Assembly: GCF_009653635.1 (NCBI RefSeq)
Contig: NZ_PPFD01000003.1
Span: 1-64,000 of the forward strand
Direction: 5' to 3'
DNA: 64,000 nt
Source of the DNA: Endozoicomonas sp. OPT23
GTDB lineage: Bacteria; Pseudomonadota; Gammaproteobacteria; Pseudomonadales; Endozoicomonadaceae
Part shown: positions 37,072 through 46,239 of the stretch, piece after piece
Layout: the number at the start of each line of letters is the position of its first letter
Numbering within the stretch: position 1 is the first letter of the stretch
The notes under the pieces: model-generated
Seen by the model: only the letters and a program-made list of their open reading frames with translations
The model's database searches: none
Told to the model about the DNA's origin: nothing
Translations under genes and position numbers: made by a program

Positions 37072-38655
37072 ATGAAATATATAAAAACCCTTTTTCTATT
37101 TTTTATGATGGCTCTGCCATTGCCATCTTTTGCGACCATAGTTTCTTTTTATAACGTTTTTACGACCAGCTCCGCAGGCCAACTCTCACAACTGAGAGGT
37201 CATCTGGTCATAGCAGTAGAAAGGACTGGTAACAATATTAGCTTCAGTCGTTATTTTTCAACCACGAACGAAATCGGTGAATTTCAAAGGAGAGGAAGTG
37301 TCACTCAGAACCATGGCATCGAGCGACCGTCTTATTCTTTGAAATCAAAAGGTTCCGGATTCAAATCATCCACGGTTCCTGAACCTCAGGAAACCGTCAA
37401 ACCTAAAAAGTTTTCTTTTAAGAAAAAAAGCTCTTCAGCCAGTTCAGGTACAAGCTCTGTCTGTACCCCCCAGATTCTCAATTCACCAAGAGAAATGCTG
37501 ATAAACAGGTTCACGAGTTCGTATATAGAAGCGATTGTTTCGGGGACAACGGGCAAAGTAGTGTCCAACGCTACCGTGAAAAATTCCACTTCGAAAGATC
37601 TATCGGTAGTCAGCTCTATGGACTGGAATAACCTGCAAACATTTCCTCCCGAAGAACAGGAAATATCTCTTGCACTGACAAGTGAACTTCTTCGACAGCA
37701 ACGATCCATGGGAAGCTATGAAGGAATGGTGGGTATTGTTGAGTCACTCTTGCAGAGTAACACCTATTTTCATTACGACCCACTACTCGGCATCTACTGT
37801 GGCTTACAGATTGATATTCAGTACTCCACAGACAATCAAGCTATTGACTGGTTAATAACTTTTGAAAATGGTCAGGAGTTGTTTCTAATTTCTACTCCCC
37901 CTGACAATATTCCTCAACAGGCTTTCAGCCCCTTGAGTGTCCATAACCCTGCTCTTTGGGGGCTCATTCAACCCTCTTTAGGTCAACACTCACCAGAAGC
38001 TCATACAACAGGCGACTCTCTTTCTTCAAATATATCTCAACGCCGTCGCTCTACAGCTATGCCTTCCAGACCATCAAGAAGTTCGATGAAACGACAAGTT
38101 TCAGCTTCACCAGAAACACCTCAACTTGAAGGCATTGAAGAAACATCTCACCAAAATCTGAGTACGATGTCAGATTCAGAAGTAAAGGCTCTTCTCGACT
38201 CTCTGCGACCTGACGAGAGAGACAACCTTCTTGATTCACAATCATCAGAAACACTTTCAGGGCTTAGAGGAAGACGAGCGACCGCTGCAGGCATAAAGGA
38301 AATAGAGAAAGTCACTATTCAGCAAACACTGCGAGAAAGAAAAGAGCGCAGACAAAAGCAGAACTCTGAAGACGAAGACCCTAAGCAGTTACTACCGTCA
38401 GATACTGCAGACTATAAACAGAATAAAATGAAAGGCCCTCATAATGATGATGAGCCTGAGGATGGTTCAGGCTCAGGCAGCAGTAGCTCCCCTACCAACC
38501 TCAGTATCGGTATATACAGTTTATTAATAGATCAAGGTGAAACCAATCGAACAACCTCTGAGACGAGCACTGAAGGAAAGGCAAAATCACAACAGTCAAT
38601 GATGCATTTGTTGAAGAATACCATTCTTCAACAAATGCAGGAGATATCACAGTAA
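37072..38655 (+). CDS. Hypothetical large secreted protein, Ser-rich
   Basis: 527 residues from ATG 37072, which opens a signal peptide (MKYIKTLFLFFMMALPLPS, cleaved after FA); ATG 37060 and an upstream frame are also possible. The middle contains Ser/Lys-rich low complexity (about 85-140), a folded-looking part (about 150-300), then a long charged, Ser/Arg/Glu-rich region with predicted helix (RERKERRQKQ) and GSGSGSSSSPT near the end. No known domain. The composition is typical of lineage-specific secreted or surface proteins, possibly host-directed; that is a guess. The last codons encode a perfect hairpin. Confidence 0.6.
   Translation: MKYIKTLFLFFMMALPLPSFATIVSFYNVFTTSSAGQLSQLRGHLVIAVERTGNNISFSRYFSTTNEIGEFQRRGSVTQNHGIERPSYSLKSKGSGFKSSTVPEPQETVKPKKFSFKKKSSSASSGTSSVCTPQILNSPREMLINRFTSSYIEAIVSGTTGKVVSNATVKNSTSKDLSVVSSMDWNNLQTFPPEEQEISLALTSELLRQQRSMGSYEGMVGIVESLLQSNTYFHYDPLLGIYCGLQIDIQYSTDNQAIDWLITFENGQELFLISTPPDNIPQQAFSPLSVHNPALWGLIQPSLGQHSPEAHTTGDSLSSNISQRRRSTAMPSRPSRSSMKRQVSASPETPQLEGIEETSHQNLSTMSDSEVKALLDSLRPDERDNLLDSQSSETLSGLRGRRATAAGIKEIEKVTIQQTLRERKERRQKQNSEDEDPKQLLPSDTADYKQNKMKGPHNDDEPEDGSGSGSSSSPTNLSIGIYSLLIDQGETNRTTSETSTEGKAKSQQSMMHLLKNTILQQMQEISQ
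38604..38638. terminator. Perfect 16-bp inverted repeat at the 3' end of the coding region
   Basis: GCATTTGTTGAAGAAT (38604-38619), loop ACC, ATTCTTCAACAAATGC (38623-38638). It lies in the last codons of the 37072 gene; the convergent gene stops 4 bases after this one, leaving no room for a normal terminator. No strong T run, so a bidirectional stem that blocks convergent transcription is the likeliest role. Confidence 0.6.
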
Positions 38656-38659
38656 CAGG

Positions 38660-40465
38660 TTAATTGTTCTGATCCGGCGTCACCCGCATAACTTCCTCAA
38701 TGGTGCTCAAACCAGCGGCGACTTTCTGAGCACCTGAGAGGCGAAGCGTATACATGCCTTCCTTGATGGCCTGTTTGCGCAGGTCAGCAATATCGACATT
38801 AGCCACCAGCTGGTTCTTCATGGCTTCCGACATAGGCATCAGCTCATAAACGCCTGCACGACCACGATAGCCTGTCTCACGACACTCCAGGCAACCTACG
38901 GGGTTGTAGATTTCTGCCGGTACGGGTGCGGCCCATGGGCGGGTCAGAGCCTTCCAGGCGTTCTTATCGATAGACGTCTGTTGTTTACAGTTTGAACAGA
39001 GGGTTCTCACCAGTCGCTGAGCCATCACACCCAGAACAGTAGCCTTGATAAGATAATTAGGGACACCCAGCTCAAGTAATCGTGTCAGCGCAGAAGGTGC
39101 ATCATTGGTGTGCAGGGTTGATATAACCAGGTGACCGGTCAACGCAGCCTGAATAGCCATTTCGGCTGTTTCCAGGTCACGAATCTCACCAATCATAATG
39201 ATATCCGGATCCTGTCGAAGCAGAGCCCGCAAACCACTGGCAAAATCCAGGTCAATATTATGCTGCACCTGCATCTGGTTAAAACTGGGCTCGACCATTT
39301 CAATCGGGTCTTCAATGGTGCAGACATTCACCCGCTCTGTCGCCAGAGTTTTCAATGTTGAATAAAGCGTGGTGGTTTTACCAGAACCTGTTGGGCCGGT
39401 CACCAGAACAATACCGTTAGGTTGCTGAGTCATGCTATCCCAGCGACGTTCATCTTCCCTTGAAAAACCCAGCTGTGAAAAGCTTTTCACCAGTACATCC
39501 GGATCAAAGATACGCATGACCAGCTTTTCACCGAAGGCTGTTGGCAGCGTCGACAAACGCAGTTCAACTTCATTGCCTTCGATATTACGGGTCTTCAGTC
39601 GCCCGTCTTGAGGCTTTCGTTTCTCAGCCACATTCATACGGCCCAGTATTTTCAAACGACTGGTGACCGCTGTCGCGACCTTGGCCGGCATTTGATAGAT
39701 CAGGTGCAGCACACCATCGATTCTGAATCGAAGATTGCATTGCTCTCTTCTGGGTTCAATATGGATATCACTGGCACGCTGTTCAAAAGCGTACTGCAAT
39801 AACCAATCCACGATATTAACGATATGCTGGTCGTTAGCATCAGGTGCTTTCATATTGCCCAGCTCAAGCATCTGCTCAAAGCTGTTCAGATGGTTACCCT
39901 GACCACCCTTCTCAATCGCTCCAAGGACAGACTGAGCGAGACGATAGAACTCGCCCGTGTAACGACGAATATCCGCCGGATTGGCAACAACCCTGCGAAT
40001 ATCCTTGCGGTTTATATGCCTGAGGTTTTCTTCCCAGCCGGTGTGCCAGGGCTGAGCAGAAGCAATAACGATCTCTTCCGCATTTACTTCTACCGCCAGA
40101 ATCTGGTGTCTGATCGCATAGGCATGAGACATCACCGGGGTAATGGCTGCCGCATCAATCTTCAACGGATCAATATGAAAACCTTCCTGGCCTGAAAGGT
40201 CAGCCAGCCAGGCCACCAGCCAGTCCAGATCCAGCACACGGCCAGTGACTGCATCCTGCAATTCCAGGGAAGCAATGTATTCAACGGGATGAAGCTTCAG
40301 CTGTTCCGATGTTCGATGGCTGGTCAGCAGCTCATCAGCCTGAGTCCGTGACAGATTCCCTGTCTGCACCAGATCAGCAACCACTGTCTGCAGATCAAGC
40401 AGCAGCGTTCTGTGTCTGAGGGATTTCTTGAATGCGTCTGCCTTCAACTGTCGAGCTCCGGCCAC
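38660..40465 (-). CDS. GspE/PilB-family secretion ATPase, orphan
   Basis: 601 residues. An N-terminal GspE_N/MshE-like domain (about 1-170) precedes the ATPase: RASDIHIEPRR, Walker A GPTGSGKTTTLYS, the Asp box and Walker B DPDIIMIGEIRDLETAEMA, the His box GHLVISTLHTND, and a zinc tetracysteine (CSNC ... CLEC). It powers pilus or type II secretion assembly on the cytoplasmic face. No other pil, gsp or msh gene is next to it, so it acts in trans or is a remnant. Nearest upstream gene is the CYTH protein, 84 bases away on the same strand. Confidence 0.92.
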   Translation of the reverse strand: MAGARQLKADAFKKSLRHRTLLLDLQTVVADLVQTGNLSRTQADELLTSHRTSEQLKLHPVEYIASLELQDAVTGRVLDLDWLVAWLADLSGQEGFHIDPLKIDAAAITPVMSHAYAIRHQILAVEVNAEEIVIASAQPWHTGWEENLRHINRKDIRRVVANPADIRRYTGEFYRLAQSVLGAIEKGGQGNHLNSFEQMLELGNMKAPDANDQHIVNIVDWLLQYAFEQRASDIHIEPRREQCNLRFRIDGVLHLIYQMPAKVATAVTSRLKILGRMNVAEKRKPQDGRLKTRNIEGNEVELRLSTLPTAFGEKLVMRIFDPDVLVKSFSQLGFSREDERRWDSMTQQPNGIVLVTGPTGSGKTTTLYSTLKTLATERVNVCTIEDPIEMVEPSFNQMQVQHNIDLDFASGLRALLRQDPDIIMIGEIRDLETAEMAIQAALTGHLVISTLHTNDAPSALTRLLELGVPNYLIKATVLGVMAQRLVRTLCSNCKQQTSIDKNAWKALTRPWAAPVPAEIYNPVGCLECRETGYRGRAGVYELMPMSEAMKNQLVANVDIADLRKQAIKEGMYTLRLSGAQKVAAGLSTIEEVMRVTPDQNN

Positions 40466-40548
40466 GGTTTATTCCTTTATTGAACTGCAACGATTGTTCT
40501 ACGTTATTCTCTCGCAATTACCCAAGGGTTGCACTTGAGATATCGACT

Positions 40549-41172
40549 TCAAGCTAAACCTCTCAACCTCAACAACTCAAAGCCACGCTCAGCCTTGCTT
40601 TTATCAGACGGCTGAAGAGGCATTTGCTCCTGCAGCGCTTTGGATATTTCAAACAAGGCAGCTTCGTCACCTTCGAGCAGCTCTATTTCAAGCTCGCAGA
40701 TTCGACTGGTCAGATCACCGGACTTTACAAAACCATCGTCCAAAACCACTTCTACCCGTGCACTAGGCTCCGCCCAGTTGAGATACCAGCGAGTACGATC
40801 AAAGTCCGTAGAAAACAACGGCTGAAATTCACTCTCAGGGTATTCACCTAATGACTCAGGCCAGCGTTCTCTCAAGCCTTTCAGGTCCAGTTCAGGTGCA
40901 TCAATAGGCCATTCCCATTCACCCCGTTTGGTGAGGCCATTAACACTGCTTCCTTTGGTCTTGAGTGTTTGGAAAAAGGCTCCATTTTTAGTTCGAACTC
41001 GCAGCGCCGCAGAGGCTTTATTCAAAGCTCTGTCCGCCGTATCAAAGTAGATATTACCCAGGTGAAATGTTTCTGATGCATTTAATGCGAACTTTTTCCA
41101 GAAAGGCAGTGTCTTAAGGGCAGGCAACTGGTTTTCACTGACCGCCAGCTTGAGTTCGGTTTCGTAGCTCAT
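40549..41172 (-). CDS. CYTH domain protein (inorganic triphosphatase-like)
   Basis: 207 residues. The signature ExExK is E4-T-E6-L-K8, followed by the basic strands of the triphosphate tunnel (RVRTKNGAFFQTLKTKGSS) and acidic C-terminal ELEIELLEGDE. It corresponds to the N-terminal half of E. coli YgiF; the CHAD domain of YgiF is absent. Likely hydrolyses inorganic triphosphate. Divergent from the DUF47-Pit genes across palindromic copy D. Confidence 0.87.
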   Translation of the reverse strand: MSYETELKLAVSENQLPALKTLPFWKKFALNASETFHLGNIYFDTADRALNKASAALRVRTKNGAFFQTLKTKGSSVNGLTKRGEWEWPIDAPELDLKGLRERWPESLGEYPESEFQPLFSTDFDRTRWYLNWAEPSARVEVVLDDGFVKSGDLTSRICELEIELLEGDEAALFEISKALQEQMPLQPSDKSKAERGFELLRLRGLA

Positions 41173-41188
41173 AAGGTTCTCGGTAACA

Positions 41189-41288
41189 TTAAGTGTTTAG
41201 ACACACTCAATGAACAGTAAGTAAGCCTTTGCCCGCCTCCGGCGAGCAAAGGCTTACTTACTGTTCATATGTCTGAGCACTAAGACTC
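41189..41288. repeat. Palindromic repeat family 1, copy D
   Basis: About 100 bp and nearly symmetric over its whole length. Left arm TTAAGTGTTTAGACACACTC, then GAACAGTAAGTAAGCCTTTG, loop CTCC centre (41237-41240), mirror to the right arm ATGTCTGAGCACTAAGACTC. Outer arms match A-C, while the inner stem is unrelated to theirs. It lies between the divergent CYTH and DUF47 genes. Confidence 0.85.
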
Positions 41289-41403
41289 AGCAACAGAAAA
41301 CCGCGAGTTTACCTTTTACTGTGCAGGAAGTTCAGCCAGTACCTATAATTTTTCACGGAGTCCGGCAGCCCTGCTTCCGGGAATACATAAACAAGGTCTG
41401 AGT

Positions 41404-42084
41404 ATGCCAACCAGCAACCTGCTATCCAGTGTATTCGGGCAGTCTCCTATTGGTCCGATTCAAAGGCACATCGCCAAGGCACATGAGTGCGCCATGGAGC
41501 TGGAGCCATTCTTCAAGGCGACCTTCTCAGGAGACTGGTCGGCTGTTGAGAAAATTCAGCAGTCCATCGTTCGCCTTGAAAATGATGCAGATAAAATTAA
41601 GAAGAACGTTCGTCTCTCATTGCCGAAAAGCCTGTTTCTTCCTGTCCCCCGTAGCGACCTTCTTGAGATTGTCACAGTTCAGGACAAGGTAGCCAACAGA
41701 GCGAAAGATATCGCCGGCATCGTACTGGGCAGACAAATGCTCATTCCTGAACCGATGCATCAGCCGTTTATGGATTATCTCAACCGTTCCATTGCTACGT
41801 CTGCTCAGGCGGTAAGAGCCATAGGTGAACTGGACTCACTATTGGAAACCGGTTTTCGAGGCCGGGAAGTTCAGCTGGTCGAAGAGCTGATAGAAGAACT
41901 GGACCAGATAGAAAGCGATACCGACAGGCATCAGATTGAAGTCAGAAAGATTCTGTTCCGCCTGGAAAAAGATCTACCTCCGGTAGATGTCATTTTCCTC
42001 TACAAGATTATTGACTGGGTCGGCGACCTGGCTGACAGAGCTTCCCGAGTGGGAAGTTACCTCCAGCTACTGCTGGCCCGTTAA
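41404..42084 (+). CDS. TIGR00153/DUF47 PhoU-like protein
   Basis: 226 residues, all helical. DUF47 proteins are PhoU relatives found directly upstream of low-affinity phosphate transporters and are thought to control them. Helical bundle with VRLSLPKSLFLPVPRSDLLE and LVEELIEELDQIESDTDRHQ. It precedes pit by 23 bases, so the two form an operon. Cytoplasmic, probably metal-binding. Confidence 0.92.
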   Translation: MPTSNLLSSVFGQSPIGPIQRHIAKAHECAMELEPFFKATFSGDWSAVEKIQQSIVRLENDADKIKKNVRLSLPKSLFLPVPRSDLLEIVTVQDKVANRAKDIAGIVLGRQMLIPEPMHQPFMDYLNRSIATSAQAVRAIGELDSLLETGFRGREVQLVEELIEELDQIESDTDRHQIEVRKILFRLEKDLPPVDVIFLYKIIDWVGDLADRASRVGSYLQLLLAR

Positions 42085-42107
42085 GCTGTTTTTCACGGAA
42101 ATGACTC

Positions 42108-43376
42108 ATGAGCATTATCACTGAGTACGGCACCACTCTGCTTCTTTTAGCCTGCCTGTTTGCCTTTTTCATGGCATGGGGAGTGGGCGCTAACGATGTA
42201 GCCAACGCTATGGGCACATCAGTTGGATCAAAAGCCCTGACGATTCGCCAGGCCATCATCATTGCTATCTGCCTTGAGTTTCTTGGTGCCTATCTGGCTG
42301 GCGGCTCGGTTACCGACACCATTCGCAAAGGTATCATCGATCCCAGTATGCCAATACTTCAGGAGCAGCCTGAGCTGCTGGTGTTTGGCATGATGGCAGC
42401 ACTGTTGGCTGCCGGTACCTGGCTTTTGGTGGCTACTCATTACGGTTGGCCTGTCTCCACGACTCATTCCATTGTCGGTGCTATCGTTGGCTTTGCTTCC
42501 GTAGGCATTTCTGTCGACGCGGTTAACTGGGCAAAAGTGGGCTCTATTGTTGCCAGCTGGATAATTTCTCCTCTCTTATCAGGCTGTATTGCCTTTATGA
42601 TTTTTATGAGTGTTCAGAAACTGATTCTGGATACAGAACATCCGTTCAAGAACGCCAAGAAATACGTTCCCATCTACATGTTTCTTGTTGGCTTTATGAT
42701 GTCCATGGTTACCATGGTGAAAGGCCTTAAGCATATAGGTCTTCCACTGGACTATGCCGAAAGTATTCTGCTGGCAGTACCGGTTGGTCTGCTGGTGATG
42801 CTGGCAGGCAAGGCTGCTCTTTCCCGGATTGAAGAAGATGTGCAGGCGGATAAGGCTTTCCACTTCTCCAGTGTCGAGAAAGTGTTCGGAGTCATGATGA
42901 TCTTCACGGCCTGCTCCATGGCCTTTGCCCATGGTTCCAATGATGTCGCAAACGCTGTGGGTCCTATGGCCGCAGTGGCCAGTATCATCGCCAGTGGCGG
43001 AGAAATTACCGGACAGTCGGCTATGCCAAGCTGGGTTCTGTTACTGGGTGCAGCAGGTATTGTGGTTGGCCTGGCGACCTATGGCTACAAGGTCATGGCG
43101 ACCATCGGCACTCATATTACCGAACTGACCCCCAGCCGTGGTTTTGCTGCTGAGCTGGCAGCAGCCAGTACAGTTGTACTGGCCACAGGAACTGGCTTGC
43201 CTATATCCACCACCCACACTTTAGTGGGTGCCGTTCTGGGCGTCGGTCTTGCCAGAGGTATCGGAGCTCTGAACCTGAAAGTCATTGGTACGATATTTAT
43301 GTCCTGGCTGATCACCCTGCCTGCAGGTGCTCTACTGGCCATTCTTTACTTCCACATACTCAAGGCTGTTTTCTAG
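42108..43376 (+). CDS. pit: Inorganic phosphate transporter, Pit family
   Basis: 422 residues with 10-12 membrane helices and the duplicated Pit signature: GVGANDVANAMGTSVGSKAL in the first half and AHGSNDVANAVGPMAAVASI in the second. A central cytoplasmic loop (LSRIEEDVQADKAFHFSSVE) separates the halves. It cotransports metal-phosphate with protons or, in marine relatives, sodium. The DUF47 gene directly upstream is probably its regulator. No Pho box was recognised. Confidence 0.94.
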   Translation: MSIITEYGTTLLLLACLFAFFMAWGVGANDVANAMGTSVGSKALTIRQAIIIAICLEFLGAYLAGGSVTDTIRKGIIDPSMPILQEQPELLVFGMMAALLAAGTWLLVATHYGWPVSTTHSIVGAIVGFASVGISVDAVNWAKVGSIVASWIISPLLSGCIAFMIFMSVQKLILDTEHPFKNAKKYVPIYMFLVGFMMSMVTMVKGLKHIGLPLDYAESILLAVPVGLLVMLAGKAALSRIEEDVQADKAFHFSSVEKVFGVMMIFTACSMAFAHGSNDVANAVGPMAAVASIIASGGEITGQSAMPSWVLLLGAAGIVVGLATYGYKVMATIGTHITELTPSRGFAAELAAASTVVLATGTGLPISTTHTLVGAVLGVGLARGIGALNLKVIGTIFMSWLITLPAGALLAILYFHILKAVF

Positions 43377-43410
43377 ACCCTACATTTTTCACTGCTATTA
43401 ATGACGTGAG

Positions 43411-43464
43411 GAACAGCCCTGAAATAAGTTCCTCTTTCTAATGTTATTTCGGGACTACTCCTAA
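43411..43464. repeat. Palindromic repeat family 2, short form
   Basis: CCCTGAAATAAGTTCCTCTT on plus, then CTAATGTTATTTCGGG and ACTACTCCTAAG. Its reverse complement matches the element at 49363-49460, but without the inner 40-bp hairpin. Confidence 0.7.
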
Positions 43465-43486
43465 GTACACGACCATATTGAGCCAT

Positions 43487-43560
43487 CCGTCATTATCCTG
43501 CCTGGTGGGCTAATGACGGTTTGATTCTCGATTATGTGTATCCTCACACATACGTGCTGT
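43487..43560. repeat. Hairpins between pit and argE
   Basis: CCGTCATTA ... TAATGACGG is a 9-bp inverted repeat (43487-43519), followed by ATGTGTATCCTCACACAT (43534-43551), another hairpin resembling family 1 arms. They lie in the 283-bp pit-argE gap and could end the pit transcript. Confidence 0.5.
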
Positions 43561-43659
43561 TATGATTGATTGGTAATGGCACTTTCTTTTAATCTGCCAG
43601 TCCAACGACTAAAAACCATCCACACCAAAGCGCCTGAATAATCGCGATGTGAGAGGAAT

Positions 43660-44817
43660 ATGACCGGAACTCTTCAGCCTGACTTTACGTCTGCCTTATC
43701 CAGATTGATTGAGATTCCTTCGGTCAGCTCAACCCTGCCTGAACTGGATATGGGCAATATGCCTGTTATCAATGAGCTGGCAGGCTGGCTGGAAAACATG
43801 GGCTTCAATTGTGAAATCATGCCGATTCCGGGAGAGCCTAATAAGGCTAACCTGATCGCCACCCTGGGTTCAGGTCCTGGAGGGCTGGTACTGTCTGGCC
43901 ACACAGATACTGTTCCCTACAATGCCAACCGCTGGAACTTTGATCCTTTCAAAATGCAGGAGGCCAACAACCGTCTTTATGGTTTGGGCACCTGTGATAT
44001 GAAAGGATTCTTTGCTCTGGCGATGGAAGCGGCACGAGCCTATCTCGACCAACCCTTCAAAGCTCCATTGATCATTCTCGCCACGGCTGATGAGGAGTCA
44101 TCCATGAGTGGGGCAAGAGCTTTGGCTGCCGCCGGTAAACCCAAAGGCCGTTATGCCGTGATTGGCGAGCCAACAGGTATGGTTCCTGTCTATATGCATA
44201 AAGGCATTATGATGGAAAGGGTCAGCATAATTGGCCAATCGGGTCACTCCAGTAACCCTGCACTGGGTAGAAATGCCATGGAGACTGCTCATAAAGTGAT
44301 CTCCGAGATCATGGCTTATAGAACCGATCTTGGTAGCCAATACAATAATCCCGGTTTTGCCGTCCCAACGCCTACCGTCAATCTTGGCTGCATCCATGGC
44401 GGTGATAACCCCAACCGGATTTGTGGCAGCTGTCGTCTTGATTTTGATGTACGACTGCTTCCGGGCATGGACAGCCAACAGTTGCGCAATGGTCTTCGCA
44501 AACGCCTTCTGCCTTTTGCGGAACAAGACGGCGTAGAACTTGCACTGGAAGCCATCAGCCCGAGTATTGAACCCTTTGCTGGAAGCAGTGACTCACCATT
44601 GGTAAAAGCCTGTGAAGAACTGACAGGCTATACCGCAGAGTCTGTCGCTTTTACCACAGAAGCACCTTTTTTCAGTGACATGGGGATGGATACCGTTGTA
44701 CTGGGCCCTGGTGATATTGATCAGGCCCACCAGCCTGATGAATTTCTGGCTTTGGATCGAATACAACCGACCATTGACCTGCTTCAGGCATTAATCCGAA
44801 AATACTGTCTGAACTGA
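43660..44817 (+). CDS. argE: Acetylornithine deacetylase
   Basis: 385 residues, M20 metallopeptidase family. Metal ligands in LSGHTDTVPYN (His, Asp), the catalytic Glu pair in TADEESSMSG, and the dimerisation lid GQSGHSSNPALGRNAMETAH are present. It removes acetyl from N2-acetylornithine to give ornithine in arginine synthesis. argA follows 96 bases later on the same strand, the usual pairing in pseudomonads and relatives. A perfect 30-bp palindrome sits between. Confidence 0.94.
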   Translation: MTGTLQPDFTSALSRLIEIPSVSSTLPELDMGNMPVINELAGWLENMGFNCEIMPIPGEPNKANLIATLGSGPGGLVLSGHTDTVPYNANRWNFDPFKMQEANNRLYGLGTCDMKGFFALAMEAARAYLDQPFKAPLIILATADEESSMSGARALAAAGKPKGRYAVIGEPTGMVPVYMHKGIMMERVSIIGQSGHSSNPALGRNAMETAHKVISEIMAYRTDLGSQYNNPGFAVPTPTVNLGCIHGGDNPNRICGSCRLDFDVRLLPGMDSQQLRNGLRKRLLPFAEQDGVELALEAISPSIEPFAGSSDSPLVKACEELTGYTAESVAFTTEAPFFSDMGMDTVVLGPGDIDQAHQPDEFLALDRIQPTIDLLQALIRKYCLN

Positions 44818-44823
44818 GCAAAT

Positions 44824-44853
44824 GTCTCGACATATGAATTCATATGTCGAGAC
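44824..44853. repeat. Perfect 30-bp palindrome between argE and argA
   Basis: GTCTCGACATATGAA followed directly by its complement TTCATATGTCGAGAC with no loop. It shares TATGAATTC.TATGTC with the right arm of family 1 copy C. It starts 7 bases after the argE stop. Confidence 0.85.
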
Positions 44854-44913
44854 TCTTAACCAGCAGATATATGCTCTTCCTGAAAGAATAAGAACGAAAA
44901 CGAGCTTGCAGCC

Positions 44914-46221
44914 ATGAGCGAACAGCAACAGCAGTACGTAAAATTTTTCAGACAGTCTTCTCCCTATATTCATGCCCATCACGGTAAAACGTTTGTGATC
45001 ACCCTGGGTGGAGAAGCGCTGGCCCATGAAAACCTGACCAATATCATTAATGATATTGCGCTCCTTAACAGTCTGGGCGTTCGACTGGTGCTGGTGCATG
45101 GTGCTCGTCCCCAGATTGAAGAAAGGCTGAAATCCAGGAAGCTGACTTCGAACTTTGTAAACGGCCGTCGTGTAACCGACAGACAGTGTCTGGAATCTGT
45201 GATGGATGCTGTCGGCAATCTGCGCGCAAGGATTGAATCAAAACTGTCACTGGGTCTGGTGAACTCTCCCATGCACGGTGCCAGCATTCGTGTCATCAGT
45301 GGTAACTTCGTTACGGCCCGGCCTATTGGTGTGATTAATGGCACAGACTTTCTTCATACCGGAGAAGTCAGAAAAGTCGACCAGGAAGCCATCAACCAGC
45401 AGCTGGACAGTGGCTACATTGTTCTTCTTTCCTGCCTCGGACACTCACCCACCGGAGAGCTGTTCAATATGGAAGTGGAGGAAGTAGCAACCAATGCAGC
45501 CGTCTCCCTGAAAGCCGAGAAGCTGATTCTCTATTCCAGCCAGAAAGGTCTGACTGACGGTCAGGGTAATATCTTCAATAGAATTCCATACCTCGAAGCC
45601 AGTCAGTTATTGAAATCCCAGGACGGTGAAATGAAGCGACTACTGACTTCTGCTATCAAAGCCTGTGAAGCAGGTGTCGACCGTGCTCAGTTGATTGATT
45701 ACCGGCAGGATGGTTCGTTGCTTCTGGAGCTTTTTACCCGTGACGGTTCCGGTACATTGATCTCCCGTGACCGTTATGAAGAGATTCGTGAAGCCACCAT
45801 TGATGACGTCGGCGGTATTCTCGAACTGATTCAACCGCTGGAACAAAAGGGTATTCTTAGAAGACGCTCGAGAAAGGAACTGGAACGGGAAATAAAACTG
45901 TTCAGGGTAATCTCACTGGATGGAATGATCATTGGCTGCGCCGCGATCCATCCATTTAATGGCGACAAAATTGCTGAACTGGCCTGTCTGGTTGTTCACC
46001 CTGAATACCGTCAGGACAACCGCGGGGATGATTTACTGGAAGCCATTGAGGAACAAGCTCGGCAGAAAGGCATGGAGAATATCTTTGTCCTGACAACTCG
46101 TACCAAGCACTGGTTTCTGGAAAGAGGTTTCAATGAGTCAGGGCCGGAAAATCTGCCGAAGAAAAAAAGGGAGTCATATGACTCTGGTCGTCAATCCAAC
46201 GTTCTTCTAAAGGCACTCTGA
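44914..46221 (+). CDS. argA: Amino-acid N-acetyltransferase (N-acetylglutamate synthase)
   Basis: 435 residues. The N-terminal amino-acid-kinase-like domain (about 1-285; FVITLGGEALAHENLTNIIN, LVLVHGARPQIEERL) binds the feedback inhibitor arginine; the C-terminal GNAT domain (about 290-435; GCAAIHPF, ACLVVHPEYRQDNRGDDLLE) carries acetyl-CoA chemistry. First step of arginine synthesis, classical gammaproteobacterial form. No Arg box was recognised upstream. Confidence 0.95.
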   Translation: MSEQQQQYVKFFRQSSPYIHAHHGKTFVITLGGEALAHENLTNIINDIALLNSLGVRLVLVHGARPQIEERLKSRKLTSNFVNGRRVTDRQCLESVMDAVGNLRARIESKLSLGLVNSPMHGASIRVISGNFVTARPIGVINGTDFLHTGEVRKVDQEAINQQLDSGYIVLLSCLGHSPTGELFNMEVEEVATNAAVSLKAEKLILYSSQKGLTDGQGNIFNRIPYLEASQLLKSQDGEMKRLLTSAIKACEAGVDRAQLIDYRQDGSLLLELFTRDGSGTLISRDRYEEIREATIDDVGGILELIQPLEQKGILRRRSRKELEREIKLFRVISLDGMIIGCAAIHPFNGDKIAELACLVVHPEYRQDNRGDDLLEAIEEQARQKGMENIFVLTTRTKHWFLERGFNESGPENLPKKKRESYDSGRQSNVLLKAL

Positions 46222-46239
46222 AAACCTCTTCAGGAAAGA

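Noticed and set aside
46222-46239. Terminator between argA and the 770-residue gene
   Set aside because: The 18-base gap contains no stem-loop.
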